Shown piece after piece: positions 1-8,542 of a stretch of 64,000 bases of DNA. Numbering within the stretch: position 1 is the first letter of the stretch; each line of letters opens with the position of its first letter. Both the position numbers and the translations under genes were made by a program. Source of the DNA: Actinomadura coerulea (GTDB lineage Bacteria; Actinomycetota; Actinomycetes; Streptosporangiales; Streptosporangiaceae). The notes under the pieces are model-generated. The model saw nothing but the letters and a program-made list of their open reading frames with translations. It was not told the origin of the DNA and searched no databases. Where the stretch lies: the NCBI RefSeq assembly GCF_014208105.1, contig NZ_JACHMQ010000001.1:4340001-4404000 (forward strand), in the 5' to 3' direction.

Positions 1-1
1 G

Positions 2-1339
2 TCCACCAAGACGTCCCTCGCGACGAGCCCGATCGTGGTGGGGCTGCCGCGGACGCTCGCGGTGGACCTGAAGAAGCAGGGCATCACCGCCAGCCCGTCG
101 TGGGACAACCTGCTGAAGGCCGCGGGCGGCGTCGCGGGCGGCGCGGTCACCAAGAACCAGATGATCCCGGCCGGCTCGGTGCGGCTCGTCGTGCCCGACC
201 CGATGCGCAACGCGGCGGGCATGGGCTCGCTGATGGTCACGAGCACGCTGCTGGCGAACGACCCGAACCGGGACTCGATCTTCACCGGCATCGTCCGGAC
301 CGTCCGGGAGAGCACCGTCCCGAACGTGAAGGCGGAGTTCGAGCACTTCCGCAAGGACCGCACCGGCAAGCAGCCGATCTCGCTGTCGTCGGAGCAGTCG
401 CTCTACGCCTACAACCGGAGCAGGCCCGCCGAGCCCGCGGTCGCCCTGTACCCGATCGAGGGCACGCTGTCGATGGACTACCCGTTCACCGTCACCGCCA
501 AGGGCGACTCCCAGCGCAAGGCCGCCCGCCTGCTCGAACAGGCGATGCGGACCGAGGCGACCCGCAAGGACGCCCTCGACGCCGGGTTCCGGACGACCGA
601 CGGCAAGGCGCCGCCCGGGTACGGCGAGGCGGCCGGCGTCAGCCCGGCCCGGCCGCGGCAGCTGCCCGCGCCCAGGAGCGAGGACGTCGCGAAGGTCATG
701 CAGGCGTGGTCGAAGCTGTCGCTCGGCCTGCGGATGCTGACCCTGATCGACGTCTCCGGCTCGATGGCCGAGAAGGTCGGGCCGGACGTCAACCGCCTCC
801 AGGCCATCGCGCAGGTCTCGCAGGGCGGGCTCAGCATGATGTCCAACGACACCGAGCTCGGCCAGTGGCTGTTCTCGACGAACATGGACGGCAAGACCCC
901 GTACAAGGAGACGGTGCCGGTCGGCCCCCTCGGCGACCGGATCGGGTCCAACACGCGGCGCGGCCTCGTCCTGTCCACGCTCAACCAGATGAAGCCGAAG
1001 CCGGACGGCGACACCGGCCTCTACCGGACGATGCTGGCCGCGTACAAGAGCATGAACGACTCCTACAAGCCGGAGTTCGGCAACTCGATCCTGCTGCTCA
1101 CCGACGGGAAGAACGACGACCCGGACGGCCCGTCGCTGCAGACGACGCTGAAGCAGCTGAAGGACATGCAGGACCCGAACAAGCCGATCCAGGTGAACAT
1201 GATCGGGTTCGGCAAGGGCGTGGACCGGGGCGAGCTGGAGCAGATCGCCGCGGCGACGAACGGCAACGTGCAGATCGCGATGACGCCCGGCGAGATCTCC
1301 AAGATCTTCCTGAAGATGCTGTCCCGCCGGATCCAGTGA
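2..1339 (+). CDS. Solute-binding/VWA domain protein (5' end outside window)
   Basis: The reading frame is open to the left edge, so the N-terminus, probably with a signal peptide or lipobox, lies outside the window. The first ~190 visible residues resemble the second half of an extracellular solute-binding domain (SLATSPIVVGLPR-type start). The C-terminal ~200 residues are a von Willebrand A domain with an intact MIDAS motif, LIDVSGSM, near position 750, and LLLTDGKNDD near 1090. Proteins of this type sit at the actinobacterial cell surface and bind ligands through a metal site; the ligand is unknown. A strong hairpin follows it. It has the same architecture as the lipoprotein at 11673-13250. 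Confidence 0.85.
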   Translation, partial: STKTSLATSPIVVGLPRTLAVDLKKQGITASPSWDNLLKAAGGVAGGAVTKNQMIPAGSVRLVVPDPMRNAAGMGSLMVTSTLLANDPNRDSIFTGIVRTVRESTVPNVKAEFEHFRKDRTGKQPISLSSEQSLYAYNRSRPAEPAVALYPIEGTLSMDYPFTVTAKGDSQRKAARLLEQAMRTEATRKDALDAGFRTTDGKAPPGYGEAAGVSPARPRQLPAPRSEDVAKVMQAWSKLSLGLRMLTLIDVSGSMAEKVGPDVNRLQAIAQVSQGGLSMMSNDTELGQWLFSTNMDGKTPYKETVPVGPLGDRIGSNTRRGLVLSTLNQMKPKPDGDTGLYRTMLAAYKSMNDSYKPEFGNSILLLTDGKNDDPDGPSLQTTLKQLKDMQDPNKPIQVNMIGFGKGVDRGELEQIAAATNGNVQIAMTPGEISKIFLKMLSRRIQ

Positions 1340-1435
1340 TCACCACTCGGTGATCTTCCGGATGCGCCAGGTAGTTCTTGGTTTTTCCCCGAAATCCATG
1401 TCAACCGGGCGCCGGATTCGGCCGTCAATCTATGT

Positions 1436-1470
1436 GGAGGCCCGACGGGGAGCGGGGCCGTCGGGCCTCC
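1436..1470. terminator. Hairpin terminator after VWA gene
   Basis: A perfect 13-bp inverted repeat (GGAGGCCCGACGG, 1436-1448, with its complement at 1458-1470) has a 9-nt loop. There is no U-tract, as is common in actinomycetes. It separates the VWA gene from the sigma-like gene. Confidence 0.75.
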
Positions 1471-1630
1471 GACCTACTCCCCTCCCTGGCCCGTGACGGG
1501 AGGCGGCCGCCGGTCGGAGGACCGACCGGGGCCGGGAGAGCGAACCGCTCCCTCTGAGATCTTCCAGCCCGTCCCCGGCGTCCCGGACGCCCCGGACGAG
1601 GATTCCCAGTACAGCCCGCGGGAGGACTTC

Positions 1631-3148
1631 GTGTCCGGTTGGCCCAGTCTCGACCGCGCCGACGACGAGCGCCTGGCGCGGACTCTGGCGGCAGGCGATC
1701 CGAGCGCCCTCATCCAGGTGATGGACCGCTACGCGGCCCGCCTGTACGACTACTGCCACGCGCTGCTGCGCGACCAGGAACAGGCGGCCGGCGCGCTCCA
1801 CGACGCGCTCATCGCCGCCTACGCGCACGTGTCCGGCCTGCGCGAACCCGACCGCTTCCGTGGCTGGCTGTACGCGCTCGTCCGCAACGAGTGCATGCGG
1901 CGGCTGCGTGACCCGGACCGCCCCGCGCAGCGCCGCGAGGCGCCCGAGGTCGAGGACGGCTTCCTGGACGAGGCGGAACTGGCCCGGCGCCAGGAGGCCC
2001 GGCGGCTCGTCCACGCCGCCCTGTCCGGCCTGCGCGGACGCGAGCGCGAGTCGCTCGACCTCCTGCTGCGGCACGGACTGGACGCGGAGGAGGTCGGCGG
2101 CGTCCTCGGCATGGACGCGCAGCAGGCCGCGGGGCTGGCGGCCGAGGCCCGCGCCCGCCTGGACGACGCTCTCGCCGCCGCCTACATCGCCCGCGCGGGA
2201 CGGGGCGACTGCCCCGGGGCCGCGGCGATCGCCGACGACGCCGGATGGCCGCTCCCGCCGCCGGTCGTGCACAGGCTCGTCCAGCACATCGACTCGTGCG
2301 GCGTCTGCGGGCCCCGGCGCGACCGCACCGTCTCGGCGGCGCGGCTGTTGCAGGTGCTACCGGTCGCGATGATGCCGAACGACCTGCGCGGGCTCGTCAT
2401 GGCGACCGCCACCGACCCGGCGCTGGCACCCGACCTCGCCGCCGTCGCGCACGCGGCCGGGCCGTTCGACGGCTGGGGCTGGCCCTCCATGGTCGAGCAG
2501 GAGCCCGTGCGCGCCGCGCCGTCCGGGGCCGGCGGCGGCCGGCGCGGGGTGCCGGCCGCCCTGGCCGCGGCCGCCGCCGTCATCGCGGTCGTCGCGGCGG
2601 CGTACTACCTGATGTCCGGCCCGTCCGGCGAGCCGACCGCCGCGCGGGGCCCCTCGGACGGGACGTCGGAGCCGGCCGTCTCGCCGTCCTCCCCGTCCGA
2701 GACGCCGGAGCCGTCCGAGACGCCGACGCCCACGCGGTCCGCCACCCCGACGCCGACGACCACCTCGCCGACGCCGACCCCGACGAGGACGCGGGAGCCG
2801 TCGCGCTCGCCGACGCCGACCGCGACCCGCACCCGGCCGAGGACCGGACGGCTGTCGATCGGCTCCTGCGCCATCGAGGGCGCGGGCCCGGGAAGCTGCA
2901 CCATCCCCGTGCGGGCCGTCGGCGGGACGGTCACCTGGTCGGTCACGGGCGCGTCCGGCGGACTGAGCGCCAGCGGCGGCGGCACGCTGCGCAGCGGCCA
3001 GGTCGGCTTCGCGCGCGTCGGCGGGACGTGCACGCCGCCCGGCGGCTCGGGGACGGTGAGCTTCTCCAGCGGGGACGTGCGCACCGTGACGCTGACGTGC
3101 CAGCCGGAGGACGGCGGCGGCCCCGGAGGCGGCCAGCGGTCCAGCTGA
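1631..3148 (+). CDS. ECF sigma factor fused to zinc anti-sigma motif, TM helix and outer domain (paralogue 1)
   Basis: The protein has about 505 residues. Residues ~15-90 resemble sigma-70 region 2 (AARLYDYCHALL, RFRGWLYALVRNECMRR) and ~125-180 resemble region 4. A HxxxCxxC motif follows (H219, C223, C226: HIDSCGVC), the signature of zinc-binding anti-sigma factors. There is one membrane helix (~306-328), a Ser/Thr/Pro-rich linker, and an ~85-residue outer domain starting RLSIGSC with paired cysteines. I chose the GTG at 1631 because GGAGG lies 5 nt upstream; an upstream GTG at 1493 has no ribosome site and would add only low-complexity residues. It probably senses an outside signal and acts on transcription. 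Closely related to the next gene. Confidence 0.8.
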   Translation: MSGWPSLDRADDERLARTLAAGDPSALIQVMDRYAARLYDYCHALLRDQEQAAGALHDALIAAYAHVSGLREPDRFRGWLYALVRNECMRRLRDPDRPAQRREAPEVEDGFLDEAELARRQEARRLVHAALSGLRGRERESLDLLLRHGLDAEEVGGVLGMDAQQAAGLAAEARARLDDALAAAYIARAGRGDCPGAAAIADDAGWPLPPPVVHRLVQHIDSCGVCGPRRDRTVSAARLLQVLPVAMMPNDLRGLVMATATDPALAPDLAAVAHAAGPFDGWGWPSMVEQEPVRAAPSGAGGGRRGVPAALAAAAAVIAVVAAAYYLMSGPSGEPTAARGPSDGTSEPAVSPSSPSETPEPSETPTPTRSATPTPTTTSPTPTPTRTREPSRSPTPTATRTRPRTGRLSIGSCAIEGAGPGSCTIPVRAVGGTVTWSVTGASGGLSASGGGTLRSGQVGFARVGGTCTPPGGSGTVSFSSGDVRTVTLTCQPEDGGGPGGGQRSS

Positions 3149-3362
3149 TCATGGAAGTGACCCAGATCACTTCGACGGCCGGGAGGGCCGTCCCACATGG
3201 CGATTCGGCCACGGGGCGTGCCGGATTCGTCACTTAAATCCGCTCATAAAGGAGAAATCCCAGCAACTTGGTGGCAAGATCAGGCAACCTGAGTCGGCCG
3301 ACGCGCGTCGGGACTCGTCGGGGGCAGTTCTTCGAACACCGATTTCGACTGGGAGGGATCCC

Positions 3363-4859
3363 GTGGCCGGTGAGCCAGGGGCCGCGCAGAATGACGACCT
3401 CAGGCTGGCGGACTCGCTGCGAGCCGGGGACGTCATCGCGCTGACCGAGGTCTACGACACCTACGCGCCGTTCCTCTACGACTACTGCCACGGCCTGCTG
3501 CGCGACCGCGTCGAGGCGTCCGGGGCCCTGCGCAACGTCGTCATCGCCGCCCGCGAGCACGTGGACCGGCTCACCGAGCCGGCGCGGCTGCGCGGCTGGC
3601 TGTACGCGATCGCCCGCAAGGAGTGCATGCGGCGCCGCGACAGCCCGAACCGGCACACCGGCCAGGAGGCCCCGGAGGCCGAGGACGAGCTGACGCAGGA
3701 GCAGCTCGCCCGCCGCGAGGAGCGCCGGCTGCTCGCGCACAGCGCGCTCGCCGCGCTCAACGGGCGGCAGCGCGAGGCCATCGACCTGTCGGTCCGCCAC
3801 GAGCTGGACGAGGTGGACCTGTCCGGCATCTTCGGCATGCCGCTGGAGGAGACGCTCGCCCTGGCGCAGCAGGCCCGCGAGGACCTCGCCGCCGCGCTGC
3901 ACGCGTCCCTCATCGCGCAGAACCACTGGAAGGACTGCCCGAGCGTCGCGGCGCTGACCGAGTCGTGGCCGCTGTCCCCGCAGACGTCGACGGCGCTCGT
4001 CCGGCATGTCGAGAACTGCCCGGTGTGCGGGGCGCGGGAGACGCCGCCGCTGCCGCCGGACCGGCTGCTGTCGGTACTGCCGATCGCGGCGATCCCCGCC
4101 GACCTGCGGCTGGACGTGCTGACCGCCGCGACCGCCGAGGACCGCGCCGGGAACCGCCGCGCCATCGCCGCCTGGACCGAGCCGTTCGACGAGTACGGCT
4201 GGCCGCTCCCCTACCAGCCGACCGCCCCGCGCGCCCGCGACCGCGCGCCCGGGAAGCGGCGCGCGCCGCTGCTCGCCGCCGTCGCGGTGGGCGTCGGCGT
4301 CCTGGTGCTGTTCGGCGGCGGCATGGCATGGCTGGGCGGCGGGGACGACGGGACGAACGCGTCCGCGACCGGTCCCGTGACGCCCGGCGGCAGCACCCCG
4401 CCCGGCGGCTCGGCCGCGCCGGAGCCGGTCCCGACCGACCCGACGTCCCCCACGTCGCCGACGGCGTCCCCGACCGAGTCGAAGTCGCCCTCGAAGTCGC
4501 CGTCGCCGTCGGCGTCCGAGACCTCGTCGAAGCCGCCGTCGAGCAGGCCGCCGGCGCCGCCCACCACCAGCGCGCCGAAGCCTCCGAAGCCGAGCAGGCC
4601 GGGCACGCTGTCGGTGAGCGGCTGCGACATGGGCAGGAACGACTCCTGCACCGTCACGGTCACCGCCGTGGGCGGCTCCGTGAACTGGCAGGTGACCGGC
4701 ACGGGCGGGCCCGTCAGGGCGGGCGGCTCCGGCCACCTCGACGCGGGCCGGAGCGGCGGCGTCCAGGTGTCGCGCGCGTCCGGCTTCTGCTGGGGCCGGC
4801 AGACCGGGACGGTGTCGTTCTCCTCCGGCGCCTCGGCGACGGTCACCTACCGCTGCTGA
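3363..4859 (+). CDS. ECF sigma factor fused to zinc anti-sigma motif, TM helix and outer domain (paralogue 2)
   Basis: A 498-residue paralogue of the preceding gene with the same order of parts: region-2-like segment (YAPFLYDYCHGLL, RLRGWLYAIARKECMRR), region-4-like segment, HxxxCxxC (H215, C219, C222: HVENCPVC), a membrane helix (~298-320), a Ser/Pro/Thr-rich linker, and a C-terminal domain beginning TLSVSGC with the VGGSVNWQVTG pattern shared with VGGTVTWSVTG in paralogue 1. GTG at 3363 has GGGAGG upstream. The gene pair looks like a tandem duplication that has diverged. Whether the sigma part still binds RNA polymerase is not known. Confidence 0.8.
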   Translation: MAGEPGAAQNDDLRLADSLRAGDVIALTEVYDTYAPFLYDYCHGLLRDRVEASGALRNVVIAAREHVDRLTEPARLRGWLYAIARKECMRRRDSPNRHTGQEAPEAEDELTQEQLARREERRLLAHSALAALNGRQREAIDLSVRHELDEVDLSGIFGMPLEETLALAQQAREDLAAALHASLIAQNHWKDCPSVAALTESWPLSPQTSTALVRHVENCPVCGARETPPLPPDRLLSVLPIAAIPADLRLDVLTAATAEDRAGNRRAIAAWTEPFDEYGWPLPYQPTAPRARDRAPGKRRAPLLAAVAVGVGVLVLFGGGMAWLGGGDDGTNASATGPVTPGGSTPPGGSAAPEPVPTDPTSPTSPTASPTESKSPSKSPSPSASETSSKPPSSRPPAPPTTSAPKPPKPSRPGTLSVSGCDMGRNDSCTVTVTAVGGSVNWQVTGTGGPVRAGGSGHLDAGRSGGVQVSRASGFCWGRQTGTVSFSSGASATVTYRC

Positions 4860-4863
4860 GCGG

Positions 4864-4887
4864 GGCGCCCGCCGCCGGGCGGGCGCC
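4864..4887. terminator. Bidirectional hairpin terminator
   Basis: A perfect 10-bp stem (4864-4873 with 4878-4887) and a 4-nt loop lie between convergent genes; the right arm touches the stop codon of the reverse-strand gene. Confidence 0.75.
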
Positions 4888-5972
4888 TACCAGACCGAAC
4901 CCGCGTCGAGCGTGCGGTGGGCGCGGTCCAGCAGGAGCGGCACCCCGCCGCCGATCTGGTCGAAGCCCTCGCCGACCGTCGCGTTCTGCAGGTAGCGGGC
5001 GTGGATGCCCTCCAGGATGACCGCGAGCTTGAAGCACGCGAACGCGACGTAGAAGTCGAGGTCGGCGAGGTCGAAGCCGGTCAGCTCCGCGTACCGTCCG
5101 GCGAACTCGCGGCGCGTGAGGAAGCCGGGCGCCGAGGTGATCGTGGCGCCGACCGGGAGCTGCTCGGCGTCGGCCGCCTCCGCCCAGTAGACGAGCGTCA
5201 GCCCGAGGTCGGACAGCGGGTCGCCGAGCGTCGACATCTCCCAGTCGACGACGGCCGCGATCTCCGGGCGCGGCTCCAGCCGGGCGAGCGCGTTGTCGAG
5301 CCGGAAGTCGCCGTGGACCAGCCGGGCCGGGGCGTCGGCCGGCAGCCGTTCGGCCAGCCGCGCGACCAGCCGGTCGTACTCGGGCAGATCATGGACGTTG
5401 CCCGTGGCTCGGACGGCCTCCTGCGAGCTGTCCCACTGCTTGCCCCAGCGCTTGAGCTGGCGCTCCATGTAACCGCTCGGACGGCCGAAGTCCCCCAGCC
5501 CGATCGCCTCCACGTCCACCGTGTGGATCGCCGCGAGGGCCTCGGCCAGCGCGTCGCTGAGGCCGCGCGCCTGCTCGGGGGTGATGCCGGCGGCGTCCTC
5601 CCGGGTGCGCAGGACGCGTCCCTCGACGAAGTCCATGAGGTAGAAGCGGGCGCCGATGATCGCCTCGTCTTCGCAGAAGGCCAGCGTCGTCGGCACCGGC
5701 ACCGCCGTCCCCCTGCCGAGGGCCGACAGCACGCGGTACTCGCGGGCCATGTCGTGCGCGGTCGGCAGGACGTGGCCGAGCGGCGGACGGCGCAGCACGA
5801 CGCGGCGGCCCCCGTCCAGCGTGATGCCGTACGTGAGGTTGGAACGCCCGCCCGCGATCAGGTCGATCGCGCCGATCCGTCCCGATCCGGGCAGCTCACG
5901 GGCCAGCCAGGCCGCCAGCCGGGGGACGTCGATACCGGGCACCCCGGCGGGCAGTTCTGCGTCAACGGTCAT
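4887..5972 (-). CDS. APH/ACAD10-type phosphotransferase family protein
   Basis: A 361-residue protein kinase-like fold of the aminoglycoside phosphotransferase family, in the branch that resembles the kinase domain of ACAD10/11. Visible motifs are GGRSNLTYGI (nucleotide-binding loop), VVLRRPP (region of the lysine position), VHGDFRLDN (Brenner-type catalytic loop with Asp and Asn), and VVDWEMSTLGDP (metal-binding Asp). Members of this branch often phosphorylate hydroxyacyl-CoA-type metabolites in actinobacterial lipid catabolism, so antibiotic resistance is unlikely. Start ATG at 5972. No operon partner is adjacent. Confidence 0.85.
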   Translation of the reverse strand: MTVDAELPAGVPGIDVPRLAAWLARELPGSGRIGAIDLIAGGRSNLTYGITLDGGRRVVLRRPPLGHVLPTAHDMAREYRVLSALGRGTAVPVPTTLAFCEDEAIIGARFYLMDFVEGRVLRTREDAAGITPEQARGLSDALAEALAAIHTVDVEAIGLGDFGRPSGYMERQLKRWGKQWDSSQEAVRATGNVHDLPEYDRLVARLAERLPADAPARLVHGDFRLDNALARLEPRPEIAAVVDWEMSTLGDPLSDLGLTLVYWAEAADAEQLPVGATITSAPGFLTRREFAGRYAELTGFDLADLDFYVAFACFKLAVILEGIHARYLQNATVGEGFDQIGGGVPLLLDRAHRTLDAGSVW

Positions 5973-6380
5973 GACGCCCTATTAGAACGCTGCTCGGTCA
6001 GGACTGTGAACCCCACCCGGGTACCACCGTGCGACTCGTCACACCCCGGCCACTTCCGGCCGACTTGCGGCCGCGTGTAATCCGATCTCCGAGCTCGGCG
6101 ATGACCTGCGCGAACGCGGCGACCCTCAGCCCCTCTTTCGCCCAGGGTGAGCAAGTCGACCGAACACCCGGGAGGAAAAAGGTGACACAAGGTGGAATGC
6201 TCGGACACGCGGGGTGCCCGTCTGCCGCCACACCTGATTGAACCGGTCCAAAACCGGCTTCGCGGTGGTCGGCCGTCATCCCGCCACAAGGCGGCGAGCT
6301 GGACTTATGAGCCTCGCTGGGCTAAGAGAAGGAACTGAGACCACTCGGGGGCCAGACCGCCCGATTGGGGGGGACGCACC
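5973..6380. other. Intergenic region between divergent genes
   Basis: This 408-bp stretch has no convincing conserved gene. The only translational signal I see is a strong ribosome site (GGAGG, 6171-6175) before a 19-codon ORF, listed separately. Longer open frames here on both strands have no recognisable family signature. Confidence 0.5.
6182..6241 (+). CDS. Possible 19-residue small ORF with strong SD
   Basis: GTG at 6182 lies 6 nt after GGAGG and reads VTQGGMLGHAGCPSAATPD then TGA. Nothing else identifies it. It could be a leader peptide for the gene at 6381 or chance. No family is recognised. Confidence 0.25.
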   Translation: MTQGGMLGHAGCPSAATPD

Positions 6381-7103
6381 GTGGCAGACGCATGGCTGCC
6401 AAGAGCCGGCCGCATGCCGGCACCGAACGATGGCGGAGCGTTGCGAGGAGGTGCTCCCCGTGTCGTCTGGTGCGCCGAGGAGCACGATCCGCACACCGTC
6501 TCCGCGCGCTCGGTGGCCGCCGACCTGCTGAAGGAGAACCGCCCGGCCCACCTGGTGTGGCACCCGGGCACCGGTGAGATCGTCCAGCTCCTGCCCATCA
6601 CCCGCGCGGCCCGACTGCTCGGCGGCGCGCTCGGGCGGGAGGGCCGCGTCTGCGCGCAGATCATGGTGGTGGGCCAGTCGCGGTCGCCGTTCACCGGCTC
6701 CCTGCTCACCGGCGTCGAGGCGATCGTCCAGTGGCTGGACGCGTGGGGCGTCGCGCGCCGCTGGCCCGCCGGCCCCCCGCTGCCGTCGCCGCAGTCGTAC
6801 CACGCGCCGCGCAGCCGCAAGGACTGGGCTCGCGGCGGGCACTACGGCGCGTCCCAGGTGCCGCTCCTGGACCGCCCCGACCCCGGCGGGATCGACGTCC
6901 GGCGCATCACCGGCCCCGACACCCCGGTCGCCCCCATCCCGAAACCCCGCCTTCCCGGCGCCCCCGCCGGCCCCCGGCTGGTGGCGCCGCGCACCCGCAC
7001 GCCCGAGACCGTCCGGCCGGCGCCGAGCGACGCGCCGCCCCCGCGCCCCGGGCCGCTGCACTCCGCGCCGGAGCCCGTTCCGGTCGGGCCCCTGTCCAAC
7101 TGA
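6381..7103 (+). CDS. N-acetylmuramoyl-L-alanine amidase-fold protein
   Basis: 240 residues. The central part follows the amidase_2/PGRP pattern seen in actinobacterial lysin-like proteins: HLVWHPGTGEIVQLLP, a GRVCAQIMVVG strand, and a conserved GGHYGASQVP then DPGGID tail. The C-terminus is Pro-rich and probably disordered. There is no obvious signal peptide, so export is doubtful, and the usual zinc ligands are only partly evident; catalytic activity is therefore uncertain. The start is GTG 6381 or ATG 6414, and neither has a good ribosome site. Confidence 0.6.
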   Translation: MADAWLPRAGRMPAPNDGGALRGGAPRVVWCAEEHDPHTVSARSVAADLLKENRPAHLVWHPGTGEIVQLLPITRAARLLGGALGREGRVCAQIMVVGQSRSPFTGSLLTGVEAIVQWLDAWGVARRWPAGPPLPSPQSYHAPRSRKDWARGGHYGASQVPLLDRPDPGGIDVRRITGPDTPVAPIPKPRLPGAPAGPRLVAPRTRTPETVRPAPSDAPPPRPGPLHSAPEPVPVGPLSN

Positions 7104-7108
7104 CAGCG

Positions 7109-8482
7109 CTACCCGGCGAGCGTCCGGACGACCTCGCACCCCTTGCGCAGCTCGGCGAGGGTCGCGGCCGAGCCGTAGCCGATCACCAGTCCGGACGCCC
7201 GCACGGGACCCATGTGGTGGCGGTCCAGCGTCTCCACCACGACGCCGCACCGGCCCGCCTCCTCCACGACACGCGCGGCCACCGCCTCCGGGACGTCCAC
7301 CACGAGGTGCAGCCCGGCCGTGTCGCCGCGCAGGGGCAGTCCGTCCAGCGCCCGCACCACCACCTCGCGGCGCCGCGCGTACTCCCCGCGCATCCGGCGG
7401 ACGTATCTGTCGAGGTCGCCCCGTTCCAGGAGGAGCCTCAGCGCGTCCTGCGGCACCACGGCCGTGCGGTCGTTCAGCTCCTCCTTCCGGAGCGCCACCT
7501 CCGCCACCAGATCGGGACGTCCCCCCAGCCAGCCGACGCCCATGTCCGCGGTGAGGATCTTGGCGGTCGTGCCCAGGTAGACGACGACGTCCGGGTCCAG
7601 GCCGTAGAGCGCGGGCAGGGGCGCGACGTCGTAGCGGAACTCCCCGTCATAGTCGTCTTCGGCGATGAGCGCCCCGTTGCGCCTCGCCCACGCCAGCAGG
7701 GCCTGCCTGCGCGGAACGGGCAGCACGCCTCCCATCGGGTACTGGTGCGACGGCGTCGTGTACACGAGGCGCAGGTCGTCGGGCAGAGCATCGACAACGA
7801 GACCATGCTCATCCACAGGACACGGGACGAGCTCCGCACCCCGTCCCCTCAGGACCGCCCGCGCCCTGCCGTAGCCGGGCTCTTCCACACCCACCCGGTC
7901 CCCAGGACGAAGGACGGCCGCGGCAAGCAGATCGAGCCCGTTCGTCGCCCCTCGCGTGACAAGAAGGCCGTCCACAGGGCAGACCACCCCGCGACTACGC
8001 CTGATGTAGTCGACCAAAGCCTCCCGTAGGCCGAGCAGACCATGCGGGTCCTGACGCTGCTGCGGCGGCCTCCCCGCAGCAAGCCGCCACGCCCGGCGCC
8101 ACGCGGGCGTATCCAGTGCCCCGACCCACGCAAGACCTGGCCTCAGGTCGATCTCGTCAAGGGCCGCCGCCCTCCGCGCTGGTTTCATCGCCGGACGCGG
8201 CTTCGGCATAGGGGCGGCAGCAACACCCTCGGTCACATACGTGCCGGACCCATGCCGCCCTTCCAGCCAGCCCTCCGCATAAAGCTGCTCGTATGCCTCC
8301 GTCACGACCGTCCGGCTGACACCGAGCAGGCCGGCCAGCGCCCTGCTGGACGGAAGCCGTTCGCCCGCGGCGAGCCGTCCCTCCCCCATGGCGGAACGCA
8401 ACTGCCCGACGAGTTGCGCGCTCATCGGCTGCTGAGCGTCCCGCTCCACGGAAAGAGGCAGATCAATCGACAAAGTGGTCAC
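7109..8482 (-). CDS. MocR/PdxR-family transcriptional regulator
   Basis: 457 residues. An N-terminal GntR-type winged helix (LRSAMGEGRLAAGERLPSSR, LGVSRTVVTEAYEQL) is joined to a fold-type I aminotransferase-like domain with the PLP-lysine region at TTAKILTADMGVGWLGG. MocR proteins use bound PLP as a sensor and usually regulate vitamin B6 or amino-acid genes. It is divergent from a PNPOx-like gene, with AAGTGG-type repeats between them. The start is GTG at 8482, and one repeat overlaps it, which points to autoregulation. Confidence 0.9.
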   Translation of the reverse strand: MTTLSIDLPLSVERDAQQPMSAQLVGQLRSAMGEGRLAAGERLPSSRALAGLLGVSRTVVTEAYEQLYAEGWLEGRHGSGTYVTEGVAAAPMPKPRPAMKPARRAAALDEIDLRPGLAWVGALDTPAWRRAWRLAAGRPPQQRQDPHGLLGLREALVDYIRRSRGVVCPVDGLLVTRGATNGLDLLAAAVLRPGDRVGVEEPGYGRARAVLRGRGAELVPCPVDEHGLVVDALPDDLRLVYTTPSHQYPMGGVLPVPRRQALLAWARRNGALIAEDDYDGEFRYDVAPLPALYGLDPDVVVYLGTTAKILTADMGVGWLGGRPDLVAEVALRKEELNDRTAVVPQDALRLLLERGDLDRYVRRMRGEYARRREVVVRALDGLPLRGDTAGLHLVVDVPEAVAARVVEEAGRCGVVVETLDRHHMGPVRASGLVIGYGSAATLAELRKGCEVVRTLAG

Positions 8483-8521
8483 CTGCTATCCGCGCCAAGT
8501 GGCCATACCCGCCAGGCCACT
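8473..8521. promoter_or_regulatory. Predicted MocR/PdxR operator in divergent promoter
   Basis: AAGTGGTCA (8473-8481) and AAGTGGCCA (8497-8505) form a direct repeat 24 bp apart, and AGGCCACT (8514-8521) is an inverted half-site of the second. The known C. glutamicum PdxR motif is AAAGTGG-like, which agrees. The first copy lies over the regulator's own start codon. Confidence 0.6.
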
Positions 8522-8542
8522 CGCCTCCTAGCGTAAACGGAC

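Noticed and set aside
2690-2850. Thr/Pro-coding repeats as a tandem DNA repeat element or CRISPR
   Set aside because: They are irregular codon-level repeats of a protein linker; no spacers or constant repeat units exist. No CRISPR array was seen in the window.
4887-5972. Aminoglycoside resistance gene
   Set aside because: The motifs fit the ACAD10-like branch of the family, which acts on other metabolites.
6029-6241. 70-codon ORF upstream of the amidase-fold gene
   Set aside because: Only the last 20 codons have a good ribosome site, so I list the shorter version at low confidence.
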